A stretch of DNA of 64,000 bases from Gigaspora margarita (Eukaryota; Glomeromycota; Glomeromycetes; Diversisporales; Gigasporaceae): NCBI GenBank assembly GCA_009809945.1, contig WTPW01000148.1:40215-104214 (forward strand), read 5' to 3'. Shown here one piece after another: positions 1 to 11,032 of this stretch. Within the stretch, counting starts at the first letter, position 1; each line of letters opens with the position of its first letter. The translations under genes were made by a program, and so were the position numbers. The notes under the pieces were generated by a model that made no database searches, was not told the origin of the DNA, and was given only the letters and a program-made list of their open reading frames with translations.

Positions 1-1908
1 AATTTCTTTTCGTCTTTGTCAGTCTCAATTCGTTCATGTTTTATAGCTAAGACTCTATTAATTTCGACCAATTCCTTATCGATTCTTTTGACAAACTCCT
101 GAGTAGCATTTTCTCCTCTATATAGGAATGGACCCCATATCTCTCCAGTATCAATCCAGTGGACCAAGTAGCAAAAGCTATTGGCTTTTTGTTTAGCAAG
201 CTTTCGCATTTTTCCACTATATTCTGATACTGGTTTCATTATACCTCCAGAATGATCACATTTCTTGTTATCTGCTTCAAAGTCAGCTATAATAACACAT
301 GGAGCATTGTCATTCGTCCATAATTCTTAAATGTTTCAAAATTATTGACATCTTTGATAGGTAATTTAACTATTTGAGTAGCTTCTCCCAAACCAAGACA
401 GTGTTCAAAATGATTTTCATATGATTTTTTTGATGGCCAGCTTATAGTACATTTTCTACAAATATATCTTTTACCATGATGAGCGGTATCTTTGAAAACT
501 AACCCATCTAAATTTTTAATCCAAAGAAAGTGGTTTTTTTGTCCGTACTTATCATCTTTAGATTTAGTAATATCTGTAAGAGCCATGAGGTCAATAATAT
601 ATTGTCTTTTATAGTTCCTGCTAGCTATTACAGGTTTGGGAGTAGCTGATTCTTCTTTCCATTCCCAAATATTTATAGAGATATCAGGATTCATCTCTTC
701 TATCTTATTGAATATACATGAGCAGATTGGAGTAGGCATTGGAATTCCATCTAGCTTGACTATATCTAAGTATTGCTTATAATTCTTTTTAGTAAATATT
801 CGATCAAGATGATATGTATGTCCATCTTTATTAGCAAAATAACAAGCTAATGCGCCTTTAAGACAATTATCTGTGGGCTTACCTGTTGCTGGATTTATAA
901 TATTAGAATTATCCGGATTTATTGTGCATTTGGTATTAGCAAGCTTCTTTGGAGTTGAGATATATGATCCACCAGTTGCTCTTCGATAAGTATAAGCTTC
1001 AATAGTTAACATTTCAATCCTTACCAAATTCATTCCTGATCCTTCTTGCATAAATGAGTCTATAGCATTATCTATTTCTGATGTAGATAAATTTATATGC
1101 TCATTGATATCTTCTTTTGCAAGAATAACACGCATGAGGCTTCTGTGATAAGCAATTATAGTTAATGGACTTTTAAGTTTGTCCTTCCCTTTGCTAACAT
1201 GCCCAGAATATATACATTGAGCAATTAATGCGGTTTTTATTTGATCTTTTTTACGCAATTCGGCTTTAAGGACTTTTGTAATTTGTTCTCTTGCATTTGC
1301 TATAAGTTGAGGCATATAGGGTGCTTCTAAATATTTATCACAGTTCTCAATATAATGATTGAATCTATATTTTATATTATCAGAAGATGGAATAACTGCT
1401 TGCCATAAACTCATTGATGTTAAGTTCTGATGGGGTCTTAAAGGATCAGAATTAGTTTCACATTCTTTGAATATTAACTCTTTGTTCGTTAATTTATAAT
1501 TTTTTCTTACTGGTTTACCACCAAAATTGCCTTCTACAGTTATAATATTTCTTTTTGGATAGTCATAGAGCAAGGATTCACCTAATTCGGGCCATTTTTC
1601 ATCAGTGTTTGCATTATATCTATCTTCCATATTATCAAACCATTCGGTATCATTTTGGGGTAGATTATTTGAAGGAATATTCTGAATAGGTAGTAAGGAT
1701 GTATCGTTTAATAAAATTAAATCATCTACTGGTACATGGTTTTGTATTGGAATTTGATCTGTAGCTGAATTTTGTAGTAATGGTATTGGAGCTACAATAG
1801 GATTTGGAGTATTGTTAGGTCTACATGGATTTTTTCATTCTAGATGTATACGTAGTCTTGCTAATTTAGGAAAATCTGTTCCACATCTGTTACATGTATG
1901 TACTACCA
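1..1908 (-). mobile_element. Polinton-like element fossil: protein-primed family-B DNA polymerase region
   Basis: On the minus strand a long coding stretch (287-1630) is followed, towards the window's left edge, by a segment resembling the start of a family-B polymerase exonuclease domain. Upstream, near 1850-1908, lies a C2H2-type finger. The long stretch ends in a second finger-like motif with C391, C394, H407 and C411, a layout known from the N-terminal part of Polinton-type polymerases. The polymerase palm and the other Polinton genes would lie left of the window. The region looks broken, with about two breaks in the visible part, so it is treated as a fossil. No terminal repeat is visible. 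A linear-plasmid or other self-synthesising element of the same polymerase family is the main alternative. Confidence 0.6.
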
Positions 1909-2023
1909 TAATAAAATAATAGTATGATTTTGTATATGGGTGCTGGTACGTAATTCCTTATCTGATACTTATAAAATATTTTTATTTAATTTGAAAATTA
2001 ATATATACTAGGCATATATAAAA

Positions 2024-2257
2024 ATGCAGTTAGGTGAATATATATGCGATTTCCTTTTATATACTGGTGAGATATGCGGACGAACATGTATGAAACCTGA
2101 AGGATGTTGGCTTCATAAAAATGCAATCAAACGCTTTCCTTGTACTGATTGTGGTAAACCTACTCGTTCTGAAAGTAGACGATGTCCAGATCATACTAGA
2201 AGCTATTATGTTGGTAAACATTATCAAAAGTATTATAAAAGGAAAATAGATACTTAA
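2024..2257 (+). CDS. small Cys/His-rich protein, two zinc-knuckle-like motifs
   Basis: The 77-residue product has two cysteine-histidine clusters: C18-x3-C22-x5-C28-x2-H31 and C40-x2-C43-x10-C54-x2-H57. Both end in C-x2-H, which suggests two small zinc-binding modules. The C-terminus is very basic and tyrosine-rich (about residues 58-77), fitting nucleic-acid binding. There is no signal peptide or membrane segment. The start at 2024 is the only ATG before the first motif, and a TATA-like run sits immediately before it. It diverges from the polymerase fossil ending at 1908, with only about 115 bp between, so both may have shared a promoter and it may be an accessory gene of that element. I do not recognise a family and assign no function. 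An independent host gene is also possible. Confidence 0.5.
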   Translation: MQLGEYICDFLLYTGEICGRTCMKPEGCWLHKNAIKRFPCTDCGKPTRSESRRCPDHTRSYYVGKHYQKYYKRKIDT

Positions 2258-2363
2258 TTTTTGGTACCTTGATTTATATATAGGTGAATAGTATATGATA
2301 TTAGATGTGACGATGCGATCAATTTTTTGTCGTCACCCAATTTGATTATAAAATATAAAAATA

Positions 2364-2509
2364 GTGAGTTCTAGCTATATAATTTTTGTTACCCAGGTTT
2401 TTATATAGGAAGTAAAGAGTTGATATAGAATATAAGCTTTCAATGATGATTAAAAAGTAAAATGAATACTTTTATACCCAGGGTAACAAAAATGTGACCC
2501 AGAACTCCC
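2364..2509. mobile_element. short TIR element (MITE), about 146 bp
   Basis: The ends are inverted copies: GTGAGTTCTAGCT at the left and the complement of GGGAGTTCTGGGT at the right, with a shared TTTTTGTTACCC further in. There is no coding capacity. I cannot see a convincing target duplication, so the superfamily is not assigned. Confidence 0.5.
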
Positions 2510-2514
2510 ATATT

Positions 2515-3600
2515 TACACTACTAGTATTGGGAAGGGTGGTATCGAGGATAGAAAGAGGGTATTAGTGAAGGTGGTATCAGGGACAAATGGTGTTTAAAA
2601 ATAATTGGTATTAGGAAAGGGTAATGTTGGAAAGAATGGTGTTGAAAGAATGGTATTGGTTATAGCAATAATATGATATGATTGGTCATAAATTATAACT
2701 GATCTAACAATTTGACTGATTAAGCATTCAACTAATCAAAATATATGATCGATCATAATTAATCAACTGATTTTGACTGATTAACTAATTTTGACCAATT
2801 AAAGCATATAATCGATCATTGATCGATTTATCTTGTATGTGTTCGATCAATGATCAATCACAAAAATTTGACCAATTCCAACCTTTAGTTACAAGGATCT
2901 GGGACTACCAATACAGGTATAGCTGGTACAAGTACATGCAGTGGTAACTGGGGCTACAACTGCCAAGAATCATTATGAAATAATAATGCACCTGTTACAA
3001 ACCCTGAGCCTCAAGATGCTATCCAACTATAATTGGCACTGAAAGCACTTGCAAACATACCAGATATTTCATCACAATATAGGCAAGTATAGTCGTTAGC
3101 ACATTACTGAATTGAGATATTAAGTTCTGGGTTCTGAAGTCGCAGGAAACCAGCTAGTTGCAGCAGTATATAGGCTTGAGATACTTACTCAATGTAGTAG
3201 AGGTAGCTGTATGGTTTGAGATATGAACTCCTAGAAAGTATGCTAGTAGGAACTTGAGAATACTCTTCAGGAACACCAAATTGAATGCATAAAGTGCCCA
3301 CCTGGCAACATACACCAAATTGGAAGTTTATATTAGGTAATGTGAACAAAGTAGAAAACATGTAAATACTAATTGGTGGTTAGTGAGAAACGTACAAAAA
3401 CCAGGCCAGCTATATAGTAGGAATATGGAAGGCTCTAGTGGTTTTAGCTATAGATAAATAGTTGTCTGATCTAAAGTTCTAGTCTCAATACTTGTATATA
3501 ATATGTATGTGTTTATGGCACTACCATATGTCAATTCACTTAAGTATTAATAAAGTTTGGGTGGGTGCTATACTTGGGTTCTCCTAAATATTAAAAAAAA
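2515..3600. other. no recognisable gene; short degenerate repeats
   Basis: From 2515 to 2660 a loose iteration of GGTATT with GGAAAG appears. From 2690 to 2880 the motifs GACTGATTAA and TGATCGATCA recur. From about 2880 to 3480 the composition is less AT-biased than its surroundings, which hints at a decayed coding remnant, but no frame stays open and I recognise nothing in it. Confidence 0.35.
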
Positions 3601-3965
3601 TAAATAAAATTTTATATTATATAATATGCTATTATATATATATATTTTACACTTTATTAAGTAAAATTTTTAAGTTTTAAAAAAAAATTTTTGTCTGCAA
3701 AATCATGTGATTTAATTGGTCAAAATCACAGTATATGATATGTTGCTAGTGCAACAAATTTATATTTCTTTAATTTTAAGTTAATTAGTAAAGCTGAAAA
3801 TAATCTTTAGCTAGAAGTTTATAGTAAATTCATATGTTTTTATTATAATTTTTATTATAGATAATATTTGGACCTATTTTTAACAGATATATTAGAGTCA
3901 GATTAAGGTTAAAATTAGCATATAAGTAAAATACCCTTTTTGTTATTTTTTTAATGACCCAAGAT

Positions 3966-4247
3966 AGAACCCAGACACCTTTCATATAGATATAACTAAA
4001 TTTTGGCCAATTTTGATCTAATTTGCTAAAAACAACAAAACTACATTTGTTTAAATAACTTTGATCTAGTAGTCAGAATTAAATAACCTTTTTTTGATAA
4101 ATATGCCTTACTAAGAACTTTATTTTAAAAAAAAGTCTATTCAAATTAACTAATATAGTTGCCAAAACTGTTTTTCATATCTCAAATTTTAGGGGTTTTT
4201 GCTAAAACACATAATATATAACCTCTGTACTAGGTGCCCAGAGTTCT
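3966..4247 (+). mobile_element. AGGAC-ended MITE, family F, copy 1
   Basis: The left end reads AGAACCCAGACACC and the right end complements AGAACTCTGGGCACC, degenerate forms of AGGACCCCGGACATC. The 8-bp flanks (cccaagat / ctcaaaat) match at 6 of 8 positions. The interior matches four other copies in this window: 26046-27546 (split), 29185-29477, 51503-51798 and 53553-53846. There is no coding capacity. The 8-bp duplication points to hAT; P or Merlin are alternatives. Confidence 0.7.
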
Positions 4248-4362
4248 CTCAAAATAGGTTTAAACTAGTATTTCTATATTCATGCATTTTTTATGTTTGT
4301 TACTTCTTTAGACTAATTTATATAAACAAAATTTCACAACTTAAGAGGAGGGCCATTTATTA

Positions 4363-4826
4363 GCTAATTAGGGTTCACTAAGTAGTTGACCCCCACTCCC
4401 ACCTGATAATTTTCCAAGAAATTGATTGGTTAAAAGTTTACCCTCTTTTTTGATCAAAAAACGCAAAAACGTTTTTGACCTGAAAATAAGCTACCCATGA
4501 TCGATGAAAGTTGCTACATAGTAAAGTTCAAATTTTACTAAGTAAATCGATTAGAGTCGCTTAATTAAACTTATTTAGAAGATCAAAATACATATATCTT
4601 GAAATTTACAACAAAATTAAAGAACTTTTTATTAATTGGATTTTAATTTTTACATTCAACGAAAGATTAAAATTTTATTAACAAAATATATTCGTTGAAC
4701 ATATAAAAAGTACCCTTTTTTGATGAAACTTTCAAATAGATATAATTTAGCCTCCCAAATAAGTTTACTTAAGCACTAATAACCAATTTATATAGTAGAA
4801 TTTAGACTTTACGATGTAATAACTAT
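4363..4826. repeat. fold-back element family A, copy 1
   Basis: The core from about 4508 to 4826 is a long imperfect palindrome. The tip TTGCTACATAGTAAAG returns inverted at the right end, and both arms carry a block like TTAAGTAAACTTGTT. A leader at about 4363-4507, containing a TTAGGGTT start and TTTTTGACC, is shared with copy 3. Other copies lie at 5562-5903, 27855-28778 and 60434-60703. Confidence 0.65.
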
Positions 4827-4937
4827 TGGTGATTGGCCAAAAATCTTAAAAATTATATATATATAATATTATATAAATATATATATTATATATTAGAGGT
4901 CTTAGTAGGTCAGGTTGGGCCCTGACCCAGGTCAGAC

Positions 4938-5421
4938 AGGACTGGAAAAACTTTATAATAGGTTCCCGCCCCTACTATATTCAAATACTATTATAAATAT
5001 GGAAAATGTGACTGACTTATTATAGATTCAAATTATTATAAAGTCTCGTGAGGTCCTCGACTTTATATAATTCACATAAAAAAATGTTACTGCCTGGATT
5101 AGATTCGTATATATAGAATATAAAAAATGTTATTGCTATTAGTTGATTCGATCTATCATAAAATAAGTACAGGCCCGAAATATTCCCGTTAAAAAATCAA
5201 TAAATGTAAAATACGAGCAAGCTCGAGAAAATAATTGAAGTAAAGCTCCGAAAAATTCCAGATCTATATCAAGGTGTTCAACCAAAATGATTCGCTTTAT
5301 TATTAAATTTTTTAAGGTGCCCGCAAAACTGATTTGCTTAATTATAAAAAAAGTCTGATTCTCAAAACTTACTAAATAAATTTTTTGGGGCGGGAACCTA
5401 TTATAGAGTTTTCCTGGTCCT
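4938..5421. mobile_element. AGGAC-ended MITE with 35-bp TIRs, nested
   Basis: The ends AGGACTGGAAAAACT and AGGACCAGGAAAACTC (complement) continue into a shared GGTTCCCGCCCC about 24 bp in. The element is flanked by a perfect 8-bp duplication, GGTCAGAC, at 4930-4937 and 5422-5429. That octamer is part of the host element's own subterminal motif, so the insertion is younger than its host. There is no coding capacity. Confidence 0.8.
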
Positions 5422-5429
5422 GGTCAGAC

Positions 5430-5560
5430 CCACTTGGGTCAAAACCCAACCTGGGTCTGACCCGCCTCAAGTCAAACCTGCCCAGGTCTGACCCACCTCA
5501 TATCAAACCCGACCCAGGTCTGACCCAACCCAACCCAACCCAGGTTGAACCTGGGTCGAT
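5430..5560. repeat. GC-rich subterminal iterations (GGTCAGACCCAGG type)
   Basis: Three to four imperfect units of about 30-38 bp, each holding CCCAGGTCTGACCC, stand out in very AT-rich surroundings. Related iterations lie at 4907-4937 and near 7080-7113, so they mark the inner flanks of the element 4894-7113. An inverted fragment of the same motif block is at 12065-12170. Confidence 0.7.
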
Positions 5561-5561
5561 A

Positions 5562-5903
5562 ATAGTTACTACATAGTAAAGTCTAAATTTTACTATGTAA
5601 ATCGATAAAGACTGCTTAAGTAAACTTGTTCGAAATATCGAATTGCATATAATCTAAAATTTTTATCCAAATCAGAGTAATTTTTATTATTTGACTTTTA
5701 ATTTTTACATTCAATGCAAAAAATTAGTATCTTTTTAAAAAAAATGTTCGACGAATGTAAAAATTAAAAGTTAAATAATAAAAATTTCTCTAATTTGGAT
5801 GAAAATTTTAGAGTACATGTATTTTGATCTTCCAAGCAACTTTACTTAAACAGCTTTTATTGATTTACATAGTAAGATTTGGACTTTACTATGTAGTAAC
5901 TAC
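5562..5903. repeat. fold-back element family A, copy 2
   Basis: This is the cleanest copy: AGTTACTACATAGTAAAG at the left returns inverted at the right, and the two arms of about 160 bp pair almost throughout. The loop lies near 5735. No coding capacity. Confidence 0.75.
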
Positions 5904-5995
5904 TTGCAATTATTGTATATTGTTCTCTTATATCCACTTCTTTAAAGATAGTAGGTAACTAGAGCGATCTTAGTCAGTGAACACTTTGTGTAACC

Positions 5996-6435
5996 CATAT
6001 GGGCTGATTTAAGAAATTTATAAATAAAGCATATTTTTTAAAAACTTTAAAGCTAAATAACTCTTGATCTACTGGTCTGTTTTAAATAATTTTACTACCA
6101 AAATGTTCACCTCTTTGAGACGATTCCAACAAGCCCAAAATCATTAAAATCCAATTACAGGGTCATGAGAAAATGCGCTATCAAATAGGTGATGCACCTG
6201 AAATTGGTTTGATCTATGTTAAACCAATTTCAGATGCATCACCTATTTGATAGTGCATTTTCTCATGATCCTGTAATTGGATTTTAATGATTTTGGGCTT
6301 GTTGGAATCGTCTCAAAGAGGTGAACATTTTGGTAGTAAAATCATTTAAAACAGCCCAGTAAATCAAGAGTTATTTAGCTTTAAAGTTTTAAAAAAATAC
6401 GCTTTATTTATAAATTTCTTAAATCAGCCCATATG
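5996..6435. repeat. fold-back element family B, 440 bp with about 215-bp arms
   Basis: CATATGGGCTGATTT at 5996 returns inverted at 6421-6435, and the arms pair nearly base for base to a 10-bp loop near 6215. Each arm contains the shared module with ACTACCAAAATGTT and GAGACGATTC. The near-identity of the arms suggests recent formation or gene conversion. Confidence 0.8.
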
Positions 6436-7113
6436 CTCACTTGTTACTGTGATATATCTAAGTCGAAAGGCAGTTTTTAATAAAACTTAACAAAGAAGAT
6501 TTTTGGCAATTTGCAATTACGAAAGAGGCTACAATTAAAAGTATATGAAGATACTAGTAACTGTTTAATTTAAATAATAAATAAATGTATTTATTAGTGA
6601 AAGAGTATGAAGACTCGATGTTGAACTTGGGGTCCACATCGGCTNCTTTTATACATTTTTGTTTTTCACAAATGTAACGGGCTATATCTATTACATGTAC
6701 AATAAATGCTATATCTACTACTAATAAAATATATAGTATAAATAATATAAATGTAATATATGAAATAAATGACATATGTGTAATAAATAAAATATAGAGT
6801 ATATATGCTATAAATATGTCATGTTTTATAAATGCCATATATGCACTTTGGCGCGCAGTAGATCTCCTAGCCAATCAGATTACAGATCACATGATTGATC
6901 ACTAATTGGTTCCGATCTTGTCATCTAGTGGTCGTACAGAGATGATATTTAGCTCATTAGAACCGTCTTGATGAGCTGATTTGAGTTGTGGTCATTTCAT
7001 TTAATTCTGATTAGTGGATCAAGAGTTATGAGCAATTTTGTGTTTTATAGCAATTTTTATAGGTCAACAATATAATCTAAACCAGATCAGACCCAACCCA
7101 GCTAAGACCCCTA

Positions 7114-9600
7114 TTATATATATTATATATATTATATTATATATAGGACCTGATAATTGCTCTATCCTCACCTTCTTAAAAAATCAGTTGATAAATGGTG
7201 CTCCCTAAGTTAGTTGATTTTACAAAAATATTATATGAATATATGCTCTTTTTTGAATTTATATATTAAAATCTAATTGGGATTTATTTATATATTTGAC
7301 ATAGTATTCTGAATATAGCAATATATAAATTGTATAACTATTAGAGTTTTTAAATATATATAATATAAATTATAAATAATAATTATTTATAGTAAATATT
7401 AGATTATTTCTTCTTTTTTTACTATTTTTAATTTATTTTTATTTTATCTTTATTTTTTACTAGTAGCTTTATTTTTATCTTTTTTTATTTTTACTTTATT
7501 TTTTATTTTTTATTTTTTCTTTTTTATAGTTTATTTTTATTTATTTTATTTTATTTTATTGTCTTTTAACTTTATTTTTTATTATTTTTTATTTTTTTTG
7601 AATTTAAAAATTAGTACACTTGTACTATAGTGCACTTTTTTATATTTTTTGAAATTTTACTAGAGTAACCCTTTTGCATTTTTAATAAAAAATGCTTATT
7701 TGCAATATTACCGTATTATTGCAAAATAATGCGTACCTGTGTAGTATTTTGATCACCTCTGCACTATTTTGAGTATGCGCATGTGCGCTATTTTGAGGTA
7801 ACCTAATTTTTTATCCTGTACTAGTGCTAAAAATCTAAACCTTAATATATATATAGAAACAATTAACCTATTGTTGAACTTCTACGTAGCAATAGTAAAA
7901 AGCTAATTATTTATTTTTTAAGACCTGCACATATATAAAGCATTGCCTGTAGATTTACCTAGTAAGAAATGTGAACTGGGATGTGGCACGTGTTAGCATC
8001 AGGAATGTTCAGAATAGCACATTTACGGTGGCATGCTCATGCACGGTATATGTAATGGCACATCTTGTAGTGATACACATATGCACATTTTTTATACTAG
8101 AAATAACATGTATCAGCACATGTATAGTGTTAGTACATATTTGAAAGATACATATAGAACTGTTTTATGTAATAGCATGTATTTTGAACAGCACATAAAA
8201 TGGCACAAAACTCAGTTCAATACAGTTCAAAATGCACATGCAAATAGCCCAAAACATTCTTAAAATCTATTCCAAAATCTGTGGATTTTAGATTAATAAA
8301 GTGCTACGAAACCTTGCCAATTACGGTTTGAAAAACATGGAAAAATGAGCCAAAGTGCTTACAAATCCAGCCCTCAACCTGTACCACAAGCTCACATGCA
8401 TTAACATGAATGTCCATGCCTATCCAGTACAATTTTCTTACAGGGTTATGACCCTATGTTTTTGTTCTTTGGCATCATTATGCAGCACTTTAAGGCCATT
8501 ATAGTTCTAACTTTAAAAAGGATATGCATAAAACATTATTTATTATCAAAAATTATATTCCAGTATTAAAATTTAAAAGAATGGGCATAACAATTTATTA
8601 TCCTACTAGGATAAGAGTAGTGATAATTAAACATTTAATTATAGTTATTTTGAAGCAATTAAAGCTAAAAAGAATAAATATGAAGTATTTGTTGAATACT
8701 TTTATTCAATTATATAGTATTCATATATGGTGTGTTGTATTTCAAATTATTTCGAAACCCAGTATGCTATTTTTATGGGATGCGATTTTCAAAATAACAC
8801 CTATGATTGTTATTTCGTGGTAATACAGTATATTATTTTTAATTCTAATTCAACTCTACTATAAATATAACTCTAAATTAATTATTTTTATACTCAACTC
8901 TAATCTTAACTCTAATTCTATTTATTATTTATATTTCTACTATAGAGAGTGCACTATAGTATAGTGTACTAAAATAAAATTTTTTTTATTTATTTTAATA
9001 CCTTTTTATTTTTTTATACTATAGTTTATTTATCTATTTAATTTTATTACTTTCTATAGTCATTATTCTTTTCATATTCTATTATCTATTTATTTTTATT
9101 TTTCTATATTTTATAGTTTATTTTTATTATAGTGCACTAAGTCACTTTATATCAAATTCTGATTACTTTTTTAAAATCATATAACTATAAAATCTAAATA
9201 TTATTTAATAAATAACTGATAAAATAAATCTTTATCTTTAGCTCTATCAAACTTATTGGTTAAAATTTTCTAAAAAGTTCAAATATCAAAATTATAAGAC
9301 ATTAAAATTTAAAAAATATACAATTTACTATGTAAACTATAAAATTGGTGCCTTGTTGTTATATATAAATTACATTAAAATTGGCATCACATATATTTGA
9401 TCTATATAAAATTGGCGTGAAAATAATAAATCCATTATAAAATTTTTTAGAGCGATATATAATGATTATAATTAGCTTAATCGATTATAATTAATTTATT
9501 TTAATCAACTATAATTGTTTGAGAACTAATTAATTATAATTGATTATAGATATATATTAATTTTTAATTGGTAATAATTGATAATATAAAAAATCGATTA
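7114..9600. other. AT-rich low-complexity stretch, no gene seen
   Basis: T-rich simple sequence dominates 7390-7620 and 8960-9130. Between 7975 and 8260 the hexamer GCACAT/ATGTGC is frequent without a fixed period. Open frames here (such as 8033-8263 and 8524-8823) show no domain or normal composition and are not called as genes. Confidence 0.5.
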
Positions 9601-9604
9601 ATAT

Positions 9605-9975
9605 CGATAGTTTACAAAATTCATAAATTTTAGTTAAATCTTAGGACTGAGTTTCTTGATAACTAGTAATTAGAATTGGATCAAATTTTTATTACAAATA
9701 ATATCAATATCAGTCTAAAACATATTAAAATATTAGCAAATTTGAACTAGTAGTTCTTGAGTAATTGCTTGTATATGATAGTTAATTTTTTTAAAACAAC
9801 CAATTATTATATACAAACAATTACTCAAGAACTACTAGTTAAAATTTTCTGATATTTTATTATATTTTAGACCAATATCGATACTATTAGCTCTAAAAAT
9901 TTGAGGCAATTCTAATTATTGGTTATTGAAAAACTCAGGCCTAAAGTTTAACTAAAATTTACAAATTTTGATTAT
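9605..9975. repeat. fold-back element, about 185-bp arms
   Basis: The block ACTAGTAGTTCTTGAGTAAT at the inner left arm returns inverted at about 9816-9836. The outer sequences around AAATTTTAGTTAAA also pair. The loop is near 9790. No coding capacity and no clear target duplication. Confidence 0.65.
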
Positions 9976-10019
9976 AATCAATACTTGTGACAATTATAAT
10001 AAAATCAATGATAGTATAA

Positions 10020-10190
10020 AATCTCAAAATTTAAATTTTTTAGGGGTGTATTTTTTAGGGTTAGGGTTTAGAATTAGGGTTAGTTTTAAAAAAAATATAA
10101 TAAACAAGTATAAGTGGGTTTTAGAAGGCTAGCAGGCTAAGTAAAGAATGTAGATTTCATTTTAAATTATGTTCTGTAACAATACTTATC
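10020..10190 (+). repeat. dispersed repeat, copy 1 (second copy 57720-57870)
   Basis: The segment with ACAAGTATAAGTGGGTTTT and a following TTTCATTTTAA block matches 57720-57870 in the same orientation. It also holds an iteration of TTAGGG. Family unknown. Confidence 0.5.
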
Positions 10191-10248
10191 TATATTCTAT
10201 TTATGCTTGTATTTTAGATTAATTAATGGAATCTTCTGAGTTACAAAT

Positions 10249-10345
10249 GTTATATCTAGCCAAATCTAAATTTGGTGCATCTTGAATATATCTAGCCAAA
10301 TTTGGTGTTCCTTGAATATATCTAGCCAAATTTGACACATTTGAT
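10249..10345. repeat. short tandem repeat, three units of about 30-36 bp
   Basis: Three consecutive units begin TATATCTAGCCAAAT and continue with a TTTGGTG-like block. The third unit is more diverged. Confidence 0.65.
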
Positions 10346-10365
10346 AAGAAGTGACTTGGTGCACC

Positions 10366-10545
10366 AGGACTTCAAAATATATATAGATAGGTCAGATTAA
10401 TTATAAAATTACTAAAAATAGAAAGATCTGCAAAAAAACCTTAAAAATAAGCAAAAAAATTATTTAAAATAGAAAAGATCTGTATAAAAATCTTCAAAAA
10501 TAAGCAAACTAATACCTGAACTATCTATGTATATTTCGGGGTCCT
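10366..10545. mobile_element. AGGAC-ended MITE, 180 bp
   Basis: The left end AGGACTTCAAAATATA and the right-end complement AGGACCCCGAAATATA extend into a shared ATAGATAG. A perfect 8-bp duplication, GGTGCACC, lies at 10358-10365 and 10546-10553. Relatives are 51827-52005 and the truncated copy at 61821. There is no coding capacity. Confidence 0.82.
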
Positions 10546-10553
10546 GGTGCACC

Positions 10554-11030
10554 ATATCTATCTTTTATTTTTCTTTATTATTATTTTATTATTTTTATTA
10601 TTTTTATTGTCTTTTTGCTATTTTTGTTATTTTTTTTACTTTTTACAATTTATTATTTACTATTTATCATTTATTCTTTTTTATATTTATATGTTTATTC
10701 TTTTTTATTATCTTTTTCTATTTTATATTTTATTATTTACTATTTTTGCTTATTTTTTATTCTTTTTATACTTTATTATCTATTTTTTCTATTATTTTTT
10801 TTATTCTTTCTTAATTATTTTATCCTTTTATTTTTATTATTTCTATTGTTTGTTTTTTTTTACTCTTTTTATATTATAATATCTATTTTTTATTATCTAT
10901 TTTGTTATTCTTTTTTTATTTTATTATTTTTAAATAAAATAATACAGAATAAAGATAATTTACTAAAAGAGTAAGTATTATATTATATTTTTAAAAGAAT
11001 TTTTATTTTTTGCATATGTGATACATAGCT
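10554..11030. repeat. T-rich low-complexity tract
   Basis: The plus strand is almost only T with A and occasional C, giving overlapping open frames rich in F, L, I and Y in several frames. That is a composition effect and not coding. Confidence 0.8.
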
Positions 11031-11032
11031 CC

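Larger units (their letters stand above)
4894..7113. mobile_element. hAT-like non-autonomous element, 2.2 kb, host of three nested elements
   Basis: The left end TAGAGGTCTTAGTAGG is inverted at the right end (complement TAGGGGTCTTAGCTGG). Both are flanked by the same octamer, ttatatat, although this is low-complexity. Inside each end are GC-rich iterations of GGTCAGACCCAGGTT. Three later insertions sit within it: 4938-5421, the fold-back 5562-5903 and the fold-back 5996-6435. No transposase is seen. The stretch 6436-7070 is AT-rich, contains one N at 6644, and at about 6890-7040 carries a copy of the shared ~100-bp module described in the findings. Confidence 0.65.

Noticed and set aside
5385-5576. 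Proline-rich open frame, 63 residues
   Set aside because: Translation of the GC-rich GGTCAGACCCAGG iterations at an element end.
8524-8823. 99-residue open frame
   Set aside because: Basic, I/K-rich composition of random AT-rich DNA, no motif and no upstream signal.
10527-10974. Three overlapping frames that look like membrane proteins
   Set aside because: T-rich low-complexity DNA gives F/L/I/Y runs in every frame.
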